Shown here: positions 11,777-22,103 of the stretch, in pieces
Layout of the letters: every line of letters begins with the position of its first letter
Position numbering within the stretch: the stretch's first letter is position 1
Source of the DNA: Acanthaster planci
Lineage: Eukaryota > Echinodermata > Asteroidea > Valvatida > Acanthasteridae
DNA: 30,568 nucleotides
Assembly (NCBI RefSeq): GCF_001949145.1
Contig: NW_019091445.1
Location: 314,748 to 345,315, forward strand
Direction: 5' to 3'
Position numbers and translations under genes: made by a program
Notes under the pieces: model-generated
What the model saw: only the letters and a program-made list of their open reading frames with translations
Told to the model about the DNA's origin: nothing
Databases searched by the model: none

Positions 11777-11799
11777 CGTTGAACTCTTCTCTGTCCTTC
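11777..11799 (+). repeat. 23-bp filler copied from 11279-11301
   Basis: The 23 bases starting CGTTGAACTCTTC are identical at 11279-11301 and 11777-11799, in the same orientation. At the second site they replace about 250 bp that the left arm still has (6750-6997). The left arm has only the first copy (about 7487-7509). Confidence 0.8.
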
Positions 11800-12120
11800 A
11801 TATGTTGACTTCTTTTGACTCTCTGACAAGAAAGGTGTTTATGAATGGGAACAAGTATGAGCTTGAATGCTGATAACGCCATGGCGTGCAGCTCAGGCAT
11901 TACTCGCGCCCATTCTTAGCCAGACTGAAGCACATGTATAAGACTAAGCACATGTTTATTCCCTCAGTAATTCGTTGGTGATATATATTAATACTCTTAA
12001 AGATTCCTTAGTTACGAAACACACGAATAAAAGCACAAGAGTTGGCCTTACCGTGTTACCGCTAATTGATTTTCTTCAAGTAGGGTATTGCAGTTCAATA
12101 TTCAGCTTAAACTTTGCATT

Positions 12121-12350
12121 TTGCAGGTGAACACCCTAGAGATGACCATGACATTGTTCACCATGAAATCCGGGAGTGTGCTGTACCCTCCATTTTTTCC
12201 CAATTTCCACAACACAAGCAAAAGAAGCAAGCGAGCAAGAGGCCTCCACCTAAAACAAGAATGCCTGCAGTTAATCCAAGAACACAACCCCCCTCCAAAA
12301 AAAAAGCTATCAAGGAAGACCACATATGTAGCAGGCATGAGAATCATGAC
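12121..12350 (+). pseudogene. THAP-domain C-terminal exon remnant of the P-like transposase
   Basis: After an acceptor-like TTTGCATTTTGCAG (to about 12126) one frame reads GEHPRDDHDIVHHEI...ECAVPSIF, followed by a basic K/R/P-rich tail. The AVP-x-IF box followed by a basic linker is the usual end of a THAP zinc-binding DNA-recognition domain, and an H near its start fits the C2CH ligand pattern. It sits about 0.9 kb upstream of the transposase core in the same orientation, where the N-terminal DNA-binding domain belongs. The first half of the domain, with its paired Cys, was not found. The left arm has lost this segment. Confidence 0.5.
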
Positions 12351-12359
12351 ACCAGCTTA

Positions 12360-13089
12360 CATTATTTATTGTTTACTAGTTTACGCCTTTTATTATCAGC
12401 CAACCAATGAGGATTAATTCGTTTACGGCTAATTAATTAGATAGTGAAAAATTTTCCCACGCTGTACGAAAATACAAATATCCTCACGTTAAAGAATACA
12501 TATATTTAATAATGGGATTATATTTAACAAAAGATAATTATAAATTAACAATGAAGACAGCTTGAAGGCAATCTGTGCGTTGAAGTTGGGGACGACTTGA
12601 CTTGGTTTGTTTTGACTTGGCAAATAACTGTAGAGCTTACAGTAGAAGCGACTTGCAGTAAAAGAGGTTGGATGGATGACGGAGATGTGTTGGGCTAAGT
12701 GCAGACGATGTTCAGGGTTCAAATGCACAGTCTCTCCCTCCCCTCCACTAAGTCAGGTTTCAAAACGGAATTCATGTGGCTCTGGTCCAAGCTAGTACCC
12801 ACTGTCCAGCATCATACGCATGTGTAGCTCAAGGCTTACTCTGGTGATGTCTTTGCCTAGAGCAGGACAGGGACGAATATGTAAGTATGGCAGGATCGAT
12901 GGATAGAGAAATCACAGCCAACAGAACTTCAGTCCAGTAGCCAAGTGAAGTGGAAGGTCACTGGCCAGTGAATTAATATCCGCTTCTCCTCAAGGACTCT
13001 TGTGGTTGGCTGCCAGTTCTGCTACCAACCTGCCCACATCGTACGCGCTGCCAAGCAACCCGAACATTTCTAAGAAATTGTATGACCTA
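12360..13089. other. Region between THAP exon and transposase core, no gene recognised
   Basis: It probably corresponds to an intron or decayed linker of the P-like transposase. The first 500 bp have no left-arm counterpart. From about 12895 it matches 6637-6450 of the left arm. No coding frame is supported. Confidence 0.5.
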
Positions 13090-13878
13090 CACATGTATGC
13101 TACATCGATAAGTGCAGTTCATGTAAAACTAAAAGAAACCACCGTCAACTTCAAGAGGTCCGTGTGGAACTTAACGTAGCTAAGCAAAAGGCGAAACGTC
13201 AAAATAAAAAAAATCTCAATTTTTCTAGAAAAAGTAAAATACAATGTATAAACACACGATAAACCAGGAACAGTGGGACTGTTGAAGCTCAACTTTGGAG
13301 AAAATGCATTCACACTGATTGACAAGGAGCTGAAATCGTCCGAAAAAGACAAACACGGGCACAGGTTCTTAGACACTCAAGCAATTTGCTGCCACCCTTC
13401 ATTTCTATAGCGCTCAAGCCTATGGGTTTGTTAGGCAGTATTTACAACTTCCACATCCAAGCACAATTCGTAAATGCAGTGAAAGCCTGAACTGTCAGCC
13501 AGGATTTCTGAGGCCATCAATCATGTCAAGGAAATGGCAGCCGAGGCTTCGATGAAAAAGCATTGTATGTTTATGCAAGGCTAAAGAGTAATAAGCATGT
13601 TGGCTTTATAGACGATGGTAATTTCCTAGCTTCCTCGAAAGATAGTCTTGTTACTAAAGCCCTTGTTTTCATGGCTGTAGAGATAACTGGCAGTTGGAGG
13701 CATCCAGTGGCATACTACCTAGTCACTTGCCTGCTGCAGTACAAGCCGAGATCACCAAGCAACTTATTTGTGTGCTTACAGAAGCTGGAATAGTTGTGCA
13801 TGGTGTGATATGTGATGGCACACATGCAAACCAAACAACAGCACCATTGTTGGGCTGTTCAATTACTCCTACAGCAAT

Positions 13879-14058
13879 ACTGTATGGTGTTATATTGCCG
13901 TACTATTGCGATATATCGCCATAAAGTATGGCGATATAACGCCATAACGTACGACGATATAACGCTATAGTAGGGCGATATAACGCCACAGTGCGGCGAT
14001 ATAACGCCGAAAGAAAAAGGGGTCGTGTGTAACGAATTGGCGAATACGAGCCACCGTA
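13879..14058. mobile_element. MITE-like insertion, right copy, inner end deleted
   Basis: It sits at the same point of the transposase as the left MITE, in the mirrored orientation. Its outer end is kept (GAATTGGCGAATACGAGCCACCGTA to 14058). Its inner terminal repeat and about 20 bp of flanking transposase sequence are lost, and the deletion joins GCAAT to ACTGTATGG. Confidence 0.75.
13921..14009. repeat. 21-bp minisatellite in right MITE, about four units
   Basis: Reverse-complement units of GGCGATATAACGCC plus a 7-bp spacer. They have drifted from the left-arm array (for example CATAACGTACGAC) and there is one unit fewer, so copy number changed after the arms separated. Confidence 0.9.
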
Positions 14059-15160
14059 CTTTCCACATCCAGGAGATGGATCTATCTCAAAATGTCTTCA
14101 CTGTGTGTTTGATGCGTGCCACCTGAGCTGATTAAGTTTGTTAGAAATAGCTTAGCAAATATATCGGGACAATTTATCACGATGGAGATGAGATATATTG
14201 GAGGTACATAGAAAGATTATACGAGGTCCAACAGAAGGATAATTTGCACCTTGCAAATAAGTTAAAAGCAAAGCATATTTTGTAGCAACAGCACAAGGTG
14301 AATGTGAAAGGGGCTATACATTCACTTAGCTCGTCTGTAGCTGACGCCATTGATTTTTTGAGAGACAACCTCTGCCTTGTTGAGTTTGAAGGGAGCAAGA
14401 AGACAACACACTTCATCCGAATCGTTGATAAACTGTTCGATTTCACGAAGTCAAAGCATCCTAAATGAAAGGGAATCAAGAGTCCAATTACTGCAGACTT
14501 TGCGAAGAGACAAAAATGGCTCCTGGATACAAAGAATTACCCGGGAGCTCTTACAGATGCTGAAGGACAACTGTGCAAGGGCAGATGGAAGACTACATGA
14601 GTAGTATTTGCGATGATCTTTTGACAGCTTCTCAGCCTTTCTATTATGTGTGCACGTATAAGATGTCCCCAGATCACTTGGAGATGTTCTTCAGACGAGT
14701 TCGAAGAAGAAGTGGTTGGAATAATAATCCCAACTGTCTGCAATTCAAGTGGACTCTCCGTGTCATCCTATTGAAGAACCACATCCTGCCATCCAAAATG
14801 CTAATGTTAGCTTTGAGGAAATTTTGAATGACTATTTAAAGCCAAACCAACAGCAGCTGCTGTCCATCACACCAACGCTAACGTGCAAAGGTTTGCTGAA
14901 CTTTTGACAGACCCCGCAGAATTTCATGAGCATATTCTCCACTACGTCATGGCTGCATGGTTATAATTATAAGTAGACATGTAATTGCAGACTGCAAGTG
15001 CACACAGTGTTGTGTTGCCCCGTAAAGAAACACGTCGGACCCGGCTGTCCCTTCAGAAAGCATGTCAACCATCATGACCGATGGGGGGAGGTCTTATTCA
15101 ACCAAGAGATAATGTCTTTCGGATATTGAAGACAACGGACATACTTTTAGGGAAAGATAT

Positions 15161-15885
15161 TACTTGATCCTTGTTTGTTGAATTTCCCATTTGCGTTGAA
15201 TTTATTCAGTGTTTAGTTTATTCCACATTTTCAAATGGTTTTGGAAATTTTCAATTTATCGGTTTTTTGATAATAATAATCAATTTGTGTTTCGTCAATC
15301 GAACTTACAAAGTAGAATCTAATGCTCTTCCCGCATGTTCTAGATTTCCAGAATGGGAGTTCACTTCGTTTATGGAATTTCTATTCTAATTTTACTGACA
15401 GTGTTGAATTGCCAAGTGTTATTGTTCTAGTTGTTCAGTTGCTATAAAACATTAAGAAAACCATTTTTGTATTTGTTGTTGTAGTCAAATAAGGCTTGTC
15501 GCCCTACTGAAATGACAAACTGCATTACTCATAATTAAACTTGTGCTAGAGCTTTGTATTGCTTTTTCTTCAAACGTCCATGGAGAAGTAAACGTTCATA
15601 TCTCACATTTTTTTGGAATGTCCTAAGAAATTTTCATGCTTGCAGATACCTGCAAGATGGATCGCATGTCTCACAAGAGTTAGACTCATATTCACGTTAG
15701 TGAAGTGACTTGCCCTAAATTCTTTCACTTGATCCTTACGACAGCAATTTTACTACAGGTAATTGATGCATTTCAATTGCCAGTCTCAGAAATTCTTATC
15801 CCCATTAACGTTTCTGGAGAACATACTAGCATCTCTCGAACAAATGGGAAGATACTGTACATGAAATTTTCTTTTCACTTCGGAA
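15161..15885. other. Right-arm-only AT-rich segment
   Basis: This is absent from the left arm, where GACAGACCC is joined directly to TTTTAAAAGGAAAGAACTCG. It probably is the 3' untranslated part of the P-like element, lost on the left by deletion, because the transposase C-terminal end runs into it. Short open runs at 15171-15389 and 15705-15896 are hydrophobic and AT-driven; I do not support them as genes. Confidence 0.5.
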
Positions 15886-16419
15886 ATTGTTTTTAAAAGG
15901 AAAGAACTCGCCCCTAGTATTTTTGATGTACCCTAATGTGACGCGGCCCCTTCCGTGGCGCGCTTTCATTTTTTAGCCTCTCACGTCTTATCAGAGCAAC
16001 ATTTTTAAATCAAATTTTACAATGGGCAACTTTGAAACTTCCAGTATTCTGATACATTAATGTTGATTTTACGTACTTGCTACAAAGGTCCGATGAAATC
16101 TTATTTCTTCCCAGTTTTCTGTTTTTTTTTACCGGGTATGCTAAATGAACACTTTTAAAATGTGCCCCAAAATGCAAACAGGGTTCTCTACAAACGTGTG
16201 GAAGCGTGTGAGTGAGATGATGCTTATAAGAATTTGCCGACTTTAAAGTATTTCGAAAGTGTTTATGGATTTTTTTTTCAAATTTTGTCAAGTGCGCCGT
16301 GTTTAGTTTCCGGAGTCTAGTTTCCGGATGCAGACATTTTAGATTTGGGACAAAATTTCAAAACAATGAAACGATAGCAAAGGCTCAATATCCTGAACAT
16401 GAAGATGATTTTTTTAAGA

Positions 16420-16870
16420 TGCAGATTACCCGGAAAAATTGCGGCAATGATCATGGCGTACAACAGTCTTGGTTAAGGCGGTCGTCATTCGTCGCACAAA
16501 ACCGCTCGCTGACCTAGTACGGACCTCAGTACGTACATGCATACGCTGTAAAATCAAGGTGAAAAGCGACTTACGAAATATGCAAAACAACTGAACCAGG
16601 ATGAACGCCTTGGTGCAACTGTCCACGGAAGCTTATGCTTTTCTTACTTTTGCGCTAGATTTTTAGCGCACTACCTCGTATGCGAATAAGGAGAGATGCA
16701 GGCGTGGGATAAGTGCAAAGCGACCAATCTCAGCTGGTATAGACATGTATAAAACATCAACGTGAACTGGTATGTATGATAACAATGTAAAATGGCGGAC
16801 CTTTTGAGACGACTGCAGCACGACTGGCGTACGAGTCTCTTCCCTTTGTTTCTTTGACGAGTGCAGTTAA
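16420..16870. other. Right-arm-only segment opposite the 1.6-kb left segment
   Basis: No similarity to the left arm and no recognised gene. It includes AAAATGGCGGACC (about 16790) and ends at GTGCAG near 16867. Either this or 2428-4055 is a replacement of the ancestral sequence. Confidence 0.45.
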
Positions 16871-17331
16871 ACTCAAGTGACAATTTCTGCCCAACTCAAC
16901 AGTAGAAGTGTCCCAACATTCTTTTCGAAAACGAGATTGCTTGGCCCCCAAAATGGTGATATTGTGTTAATCTTTGAAGGATCAACTCCCTGGGTCTTTG
17001 GGCTTCCCCCTGGGGGCAGTATGGATTTACCCGAGAAAGCCGAGGGATGCATTTTGAATAATGGCTGCAGGCAGAATTCAGATTTATCACCTTTTGTAGG
17101 TCAATTTTGTTGTGTGTAAATATTCTGAGGTACAATTGGTTAACCTTCGCAAAATTGAAAATGAAAGTTGATTAAGGACAAAACAATGCTTTGATTTTTT
17201 TGTCTGAGAAACCCTATGGAACATTGGCATGCATGCTATTGAACCCTTAACTATAGGCTCCATTCTTTCTGTATTCATTGGGGCTGGAGTTGACTACAAC
17301 CAATGTGGACTTCTCAATAGACACTTATTTA

Positions 17332-17366
17332 AAAAAAACAAACAAAACAAAACAAAACAAAAAAAT
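17332..17366. repeat. A-rich (AAAAC)n microsatellite, right arm only
   Basis: A run of A with repeated CAAAA interrupts a sequence that the left arm carries as a short TTTTTT (about 1974). It is a local expansion after duplication. Confidence 0.85.
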
Positions 17367-18226
17367 CAGTCTCCTTCGACAGTCTCCCAAAGAAATGAAT
17401 CTGTGTTACCAAGCTATGCGCTCATCAAATAGATCGATTGCGTCCGATGACACATGATATTGAATGGGTGTGAAATAATAATAAACGTGGTGTCCTCCTA
17501 TAGAAAGTGTGAATTAAGTATTGTTCACCAAAAACAAAGCCTACTTTTCGGTACGGTACTCAGAACATCGTAGATGGAGCACTTTACAAACCGTCAGCTT
17601 CATCTTTGATAAGTGAAACTTAAGACACATGTTGCTATGGGAGGACGCATTGTATGTCAATGTTTGATACCCACCATGAACCACGTGACTTGATGGGCGC
17701 AATCGGTCTATTAAAGGTATTGTACGAAACGGGTTGAACTCCATTTTCAACATTTTGAACCGGTGTTTGTCTTCTCGAGGCCATTGTACCAGTAAAGGTC
17801 ACCATCCCATAACCATTAGTTTGTGCACTGTACATGAATGTGGCTGCTGCGGGGACTGCATGTAACGCACAATGCTAAGATGACGGCCATTTGTAGCGCC
17901 TGCCTCTTGTGTGATCCACATGAGAGTAATTTGGGTGCGGCAATCAGCGTCCTTTGGATGATATCACATCGGAATCATTCCTTGAAGGATTCCCCTTTGG
18001 TTCTTCTGAGCTACATGTAGACGGCGCATATTTGGTGCACTGAAGTTTCTGTGGTAAGAAATAACCCGTAACTCTCACCCCAGATTCAGCGTTTTTGTCT
18101 CGGTTTGCTAGTTACAATTTCCAATCTAGGCTTAGGGGTGTAGGCCTGTACGAGCAGTTTTATGTGCTTGTGCATGTGAAATGTCGCCTTTGGTTAAATG
18201 CTTGAGTCTGTTGATTTCGCCCAAAC

Positions 18227-18235
18227 ACATTTTAG
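18227..18235 (+). repeat. Target-site duplication, left copy (ACATTTTAG)
   Basis: This 9-bp word recurs at 18556-18564. The left arm has it once (in reverse complement near 1108-1116, with one difference), so it marks a clean insertion. Confidence 0.8.
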
Positions 18236-18555
18236 CCATTTTCAACACGTATTTTTTTTGCGTTGGGGAGATAAACAGGTTTGGCCCTTGCGAAACGTAT
18301 ATTAATAAGCACTGTATGCTCAGTGTTGTCCGAGAGCTTGCGAAAAAAAACCTCATAAGCTTACTTGGCCAGCCGACTCCGGCAAGCTCGGTGGTCGAGT
18401 GGTTAAGACATCTGCACTAGTAAGCAGAAGGTCGTGGATTCGAGTCCCACCCGAGTAAGCTTGTGAGGTTTTTTCGCAAGCTCTCGGACAAGCACTAAGC
18501 ATACAGTGCTTATTAATATACGTTGGGTAAGGGCAAAACCTGTTATATATAATAA
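18236..18555 (+). mobile_element. 320-bp fold-back insertion carrying a tRNA-Thr-like sequence
   Basis: The segment is flanked by the 9-bp repeat ACATTTTAG and is absent from the matching place in the left arm. Inside, two inverted repeats of about 110 bp (about 18273-18366 and 18453-18545) share ACAGGTT, CCCTT, ACGTATATTAATAAGCACTG, GTCCGAGAGCTTGCGAAAAA and CCTCA-AAGCTTACT. They enclose a tRNA-like core. The 5' end has about 37 bp outside the inverted repeat and the 3' end is a TATATAATA tail. The tail and the target duplication suggest retroposition, as for a SINE, while the long inverted repeat is more typical of a fold-back DNA element. It has no protein. Confidence 0.75.
18385..18457 (+). 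tRNA. tRNA-Thr(AGT)-like pseudogene
   Basis: Box A (TGGTCGAGTGG, 18392-18402) and box B (GGATTCGAGTCCC) are both present at normal spacing. The acceptor stem pairs CTCGG with CCGAG, with a G-T and a mismatch at the tip. The T-arm GTGG/CCAC closes on TTCGAGT. The anticodon loop CTAGTAA contains AGT, as in tRNA-Thr. However, the stem TCTGC/GCAGA leaves an 8-base loop, as if one base were lost beside it, and the variable region is short (AGGTC). It is therefore a pseudo-tRNA or the promoter core of a SINE-like element, and probably not a working tRNA. Confidence 0.6.
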
Positions 18556-18564
18556 ACATTTTAG
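18556..18564 (+). repeat. Target-site duplication, right copy (ACATTTTAG)
   Basis: Identical to 18227-18235. It directly follows the TATATAATA tail of the inserted element. Confidence 0.8.
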
Positions 18565-18775
18565 TCATGCCGTGTATGTTTCCTCTTAGTCTTCCTGGTT
18601 TTGCAACCGATGTTTTTTTACTCTGATTTTTTGTTCCCATAGAAACACGTTATTTTTGTCATCCTACCGGAAACAACGACTTGGGGGAAAAAAACTTGGT
18701 CTTTGGCGTTTTGTACAGTATAAGCGTAATTTTGACATGTGAGGGGTTGGTGAGTCGTTACACGTCGTGCCAAAT

Positions 18776-21302
18776 AACCAAGCATAAATATTCCTTTGGT
18801 GCAACTGTTACAAATTTGACTGAAAATATTGGCTTACCATTCTCACAACATATCGAATACCAGCGTAGGAGTGTCAAAAGATCTGACATTTGACGTTTCA
18901 ATCCAAATACACGTAGGTCTATGCTAAATCTGTGTCGGTGGTGTGACCTATAAATAAACGACTTTTTAGTAATTAATCGACGCAGCTTGCTCTGTTCATT
19001 GTCAACGTCTCATGGCTGACAGAGCACACTGGACGAAATGCCTATTGTTAATCAGCACTCATAAAAAGAGATCAATCGTACATGGTGTAACTGCAGCTTC
19101 TCTTCTCACCATGCAAATCTTTCAAATGTTTTTAATTTCACTATCACTTTGTCAAAATGCAAAATGTTGTAAACTTAAGGTCTAGTTCTAAACATGAAAA
19201 ATGTTGAATTGCTAGCTCATGTTTGTTATACACTCTCAACGTGCATAGTGTTGACCCTAAACCGGGTTGAACCAGGTTTGGATAACTTGCTGTCCCATGC
19301 CTGATTTTCATTTTAAAAAATTGGCATAGGCCTACATGTACAAAACACCTTTTATTACAACTATGGCATTTCAAATCAATCTGGTTTTGTTGTAACGGTC
19401 ATTTGGACTTCGACACAGCACGCGTAGGTATGTTTTAAATTCAGCTGTATCGAGAGAACGTGTGGCGCGCGAGAACGGTGTTTTCGATTTTCACAAACTC
19501 GGTGTCAAACTGATTTGAGAGAGTTACGTTGGAAACGCTTTAAGGGCGGCTCGTGAAAAAAATGCGTTGTGGCGATAACTGGTAAAAAGTTCAGGGGATT
19601 CATAACCCTAAACAAGTTAAAAGAGCTGAGCAGATGTCGCCTACCCCTCAACATTCACTCCGACATCGTCAAAAGGTAACACGTTTTCGCGCCACGTCAC
19701 TGTGATATTATCAATTTTCAGAAATCTTACATGCTATTCTCACAAATTGGCCATATTTCAGGGGCAGGTGCAAGGTCCTCACCGCCCAGCTAGGGGTTAA
19801 CCAAAAGTGTTGGAAAAAGTGCTGAACTCACTTGCAGAGAGATATCATGTAACACTATCCATATTTGGAGCAGAAACTTTTCAGTTGAAAAGCATAGGCA
19901 ATTAGAATTTGAAACTAAATGCAAAAGATATGTCCTACCCTCGGCGATGATTTGCTGAAAACCCAGCCTTTGCGTGTTAAACCAATTCTCAAGGTATGGT
20001 CAAATAATGATGATGGTCCTTACCCATGTATGGGTAGTGTGCCAAACGTGATGAACGCTTGGCATGATGACGATGCCGGAACCTAAAGAGGAAGTTGTTT
20101 TCACATATAATTTTCTGGGTGGATCATTTCTACAAACATGCATCTTTTCCAGAATTTACACGTTTCATGGGGCAAAATGTGTCTTCCTTTGCGAGGATGA
20201 AATGCAGGTACCTTTTCACACATTTCTTTACAAAATCCTGGATCTGTGATTAATAATATCTGACAATGATGGAAACTGTTAACTTTATTGCATCCCAAAA
20301 CACTGTATGTCCAGGCCCCATGCTATATTAAATTAAGGTTGACACAATCACTCTGAATTTCTCATGCCTACTCACTTGGCACTTTAATGAAATAGAGAGA
20401 ACATTGTCAACATCGCTAATTTGACTTAAGTCTGGAGTCACTTGGTAACTAAAACGTTGGCGACTTTTCTTAAATACGTAGAAGCCACCTTCCCCACAAA
20501 ATATAAATAAACTATTTAAAAGGCCCTGGTCCTCCTCCTTTGTAGAAAAACCCGATTTACAGCTCGAATTTTAAATTTAAGCCGGCTAACCCACACAATC
20601 AATGTAATCAAACAGAAAAAACCTATGGAAAACTTATCAAAGAAGCAAGGAACGAATAGACAACGCTCGCTGCGGTAGCACGACCATGTGCACACAGTGC
20701 GCTACGCTATGCCTAGCCAGCACACGTTACTAAGTCACTAGCCAATCAGGTACGTGCACTGCAACTCATTAATAAAATTAGACTAGCTCTAGTCCTATAC
20801 ACTTTCCGTCACACCTGCAATCGTTTTCAAAAAAAGTATGATGAAAAGACCTTTAATTCCTGAAAAATCGCTGAAAATTATTCCAAATATCTACAGCCTG
20901 AATTAAAAGTTGGCCATCGAAAGCTAGAATACTGAAAGTACATGTACCTGTATCCATTGTTTGAAGTGTCTGGCTCGTTACATTGTTCATACCCGCTGTG
21001 GGCGGCTGTTACTGAAAATGCTATCAACTCACACATTAAAGGTAAGAGCCGCAGCGGTATAGGCCATTTGCTTTGTACATGTAAAGCGTGTAACGGAACC
21101 CCGCTATTTTGGTGGAATCTGGCAAAATGCCAAACACGTGCTAGGGAAAGCGCGTGAGCTCTGCCGTGGCAACTTTGCAACTTTTAGTCTTCATCAAACC
21201 TACGTCAATGAACAAACCTGATGCATTGATTGTCCTAGAACAGTGACATCTTGATGGCGTCATCAAGTGATGTATCATTGATTTTTTCAATATCCATTTC
21301 AG
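18776..21302. other. Mostly non-coding segment with weak exon-like blocks
   Basis: No firm gene. Two places could hold exons. On the plus strand, 20942-21041 is open and ends at a good donor (AAAG/GTAAGA). On the minus strand, 20245-20110 follows an acceptor-like AATCACAG and is Cys-containing (DPGFCKEMCEKV, then HETCKFWKRC), loosely like an extracellular domain. Neither has a recognised homologue. A CCAAT word lies near 20740. Confidence 0.4.
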
Positions 21303-21340
21303 CCAATGGACTTTGTACTCATTTTCCAGGCACCATTTTC
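21303..21340 (+). CDS. Candidate 38-nt internal exon of a host gene
   Basis: It is bounded by an acceptor after a pyrimidine-rich stretch (ATTTTTTCAATATCCATTTCAG) and a strong donor (GTAAGT at 21341). Reading with one base carried in, it leaves phase 1, which fits the candidate exon at 21980. The upstream donor context (TTTC) is weak and no protein family is recognised. Confidence 0.3.
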
Positions 21341-21979
21341 GTAAGTTAGCGATGTTCCATCGTCATCAAACGTACAAGCACAGACCTTAAAGCAAAGGTA
21401 ATACTCAAATACAGTAGTTACCTCATAATAACGTCATAAAGTGATTTATTATTAAATTTTGAATATTGTTACAGTAAAGCCCCACATCTGCTGAAGTGCA
21501 GTATACGTCCCACTGGGTTGAAACTTTGCTAAAACCAACCAAAAGTATGGAAGGGACAACGGAGGCACAGCAACAATAGGAAAGGGACTTGCGTTGCCTG
21601 GTAGTAAACAATATTAATAGCGATTGTTACATGAGATGCATTGTTATCCCGAAAATCTCTAGAGTTAGGCCTACTCTCCCAAAATGCTCCAGATAGCACT
21701 TGCTCACTCAAAAATGAAACGTGGGTATGATAGTCTTCCGATTGAAAAGGGACCCTCCGACATCACTAGAACTCTTAATTTCAGATGTAGATTTGTCAGA
21801 TCATAAAGTTACATGTATAGTTTAGCCTTAAAGCCTTATGAACGCCTTTACATGGCTTGGCATGTAGCAAAGTGATGTTTGGAATTATGTGAAACATCTG
21901 CAGGGTTAACAATAAAACGATTTGTGCAGCATCCGATAATCATAAACACTCCCTTTTTCTTTGCTTTTTTCCTTCTCAG

Positions 21980-22017
21980 TTACTGATAAAACAATTCGCA
22001 AAGACGGTGCTGCCAAG
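21980..22017 (+). CDS. Candidate 38-nt internal exon of a host gene
   Basis: A long pyrimidine tract (CCCTTTTTCTTTGC... to CTTCTCAG) ends at 21979, and the block closes with AAG followed by GTATTA. In the frame that enters in phase 1 it gives TDKTIRKDGAAK and leaves in phase 0. That joins without a stop to the exon at 22104 across an 86-nt intron. The function is unknown. Confidence 0.4.
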
Positions 22018-22103
22018 GTATTACATCAAAGGGCATTGTACATCGCATTGACTAACACCACAGCAATATCTTGTGACATATTTCGCAACTTGTGTCTTCA
22101 CAG

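Larger units (their letters stand above)
13090..15160 (+). pseudogene. P-element/THAP9-like transposase relic, right copy
   Basis: This is the longer copy of the relic in the left arm, reading outward. In order: a basic helical N-terminal stretch (about 13120-13250); a block giving the pieces SPKLS-like and LPHPSTIRK-like across frames (about 13380-13480); KALVFMAVEITG...HPVAYYLV (13655-13725); an intact linker AEITKQLICVLTEAGIVVHG (13745-13805), which the left copy has lost; the catalytic-type CDGTHANQ (about 13812); then the MITE at 13879-14058. Beyond it come ANKLKAKHI (about 14250), SSSVADAIDF (about 14330) and the C-terminal block CTYKMSPDHLEMFFRR..GWNNNP (14650-14735). Weak C-terminal similarity may run to about 15150. 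Several frameshifts and stops make it non-functional. Confidence 0.85.
15886..18226. other. Outer part of right arm, no gene recognised
   Basis: This matches 899-4590 of the left arm, except 16420-16870. Stop-free runs kept in both arms occur at 17229-17432 (left 1865-2077) and 17838-18020 (left 1318-1500). The first starts HAIEPLTIGSILSVFIGAGV and is hydrophobic, but its frame in the right arm is broken by an A-rich insertion. I recognise neither. Confidence 0.5.
9985..18775 (-). repeat. Right arm of a giant inverted repeat
   Basis: This is the reverse-complement partner of 899-8236. It is about 1.45 kb longer, mainly because it keeps the THAP exon region (about 11885-12893) and the transposase 3' region (about 14925-15885), carries an extra 540 bp at 10473-11012 and contains the tRNA-like element at 18236-18555. 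Some sequence kept in the left arm is missing here, namely the inner end of the MITE and the counterpart of 6750-6997. Confidence 0.92.

Noticed and set aside
18385-18457. A working tRNA-Thr gene
   Set aside because: The anticodon stem leaves an 8-base loop, the acceptor tip is mismatched, and the sequence lies inside a mobile fold-back insertion.
18353-18640. Minus-strand open frame across the tRNA-like element
   Set aside because: It runs through the inverted repeats and the A/B boxes of the inserted element. Such frames are a known false-gene pattern over tRNA-like repeats.
899-18775. The whole inverted repeat as one transposon with giant terminal repeats
   Set aside because: The outer borders show no target duplication that I could find, and each arm carries its own transposase relic, so duplication of a locus fits better.
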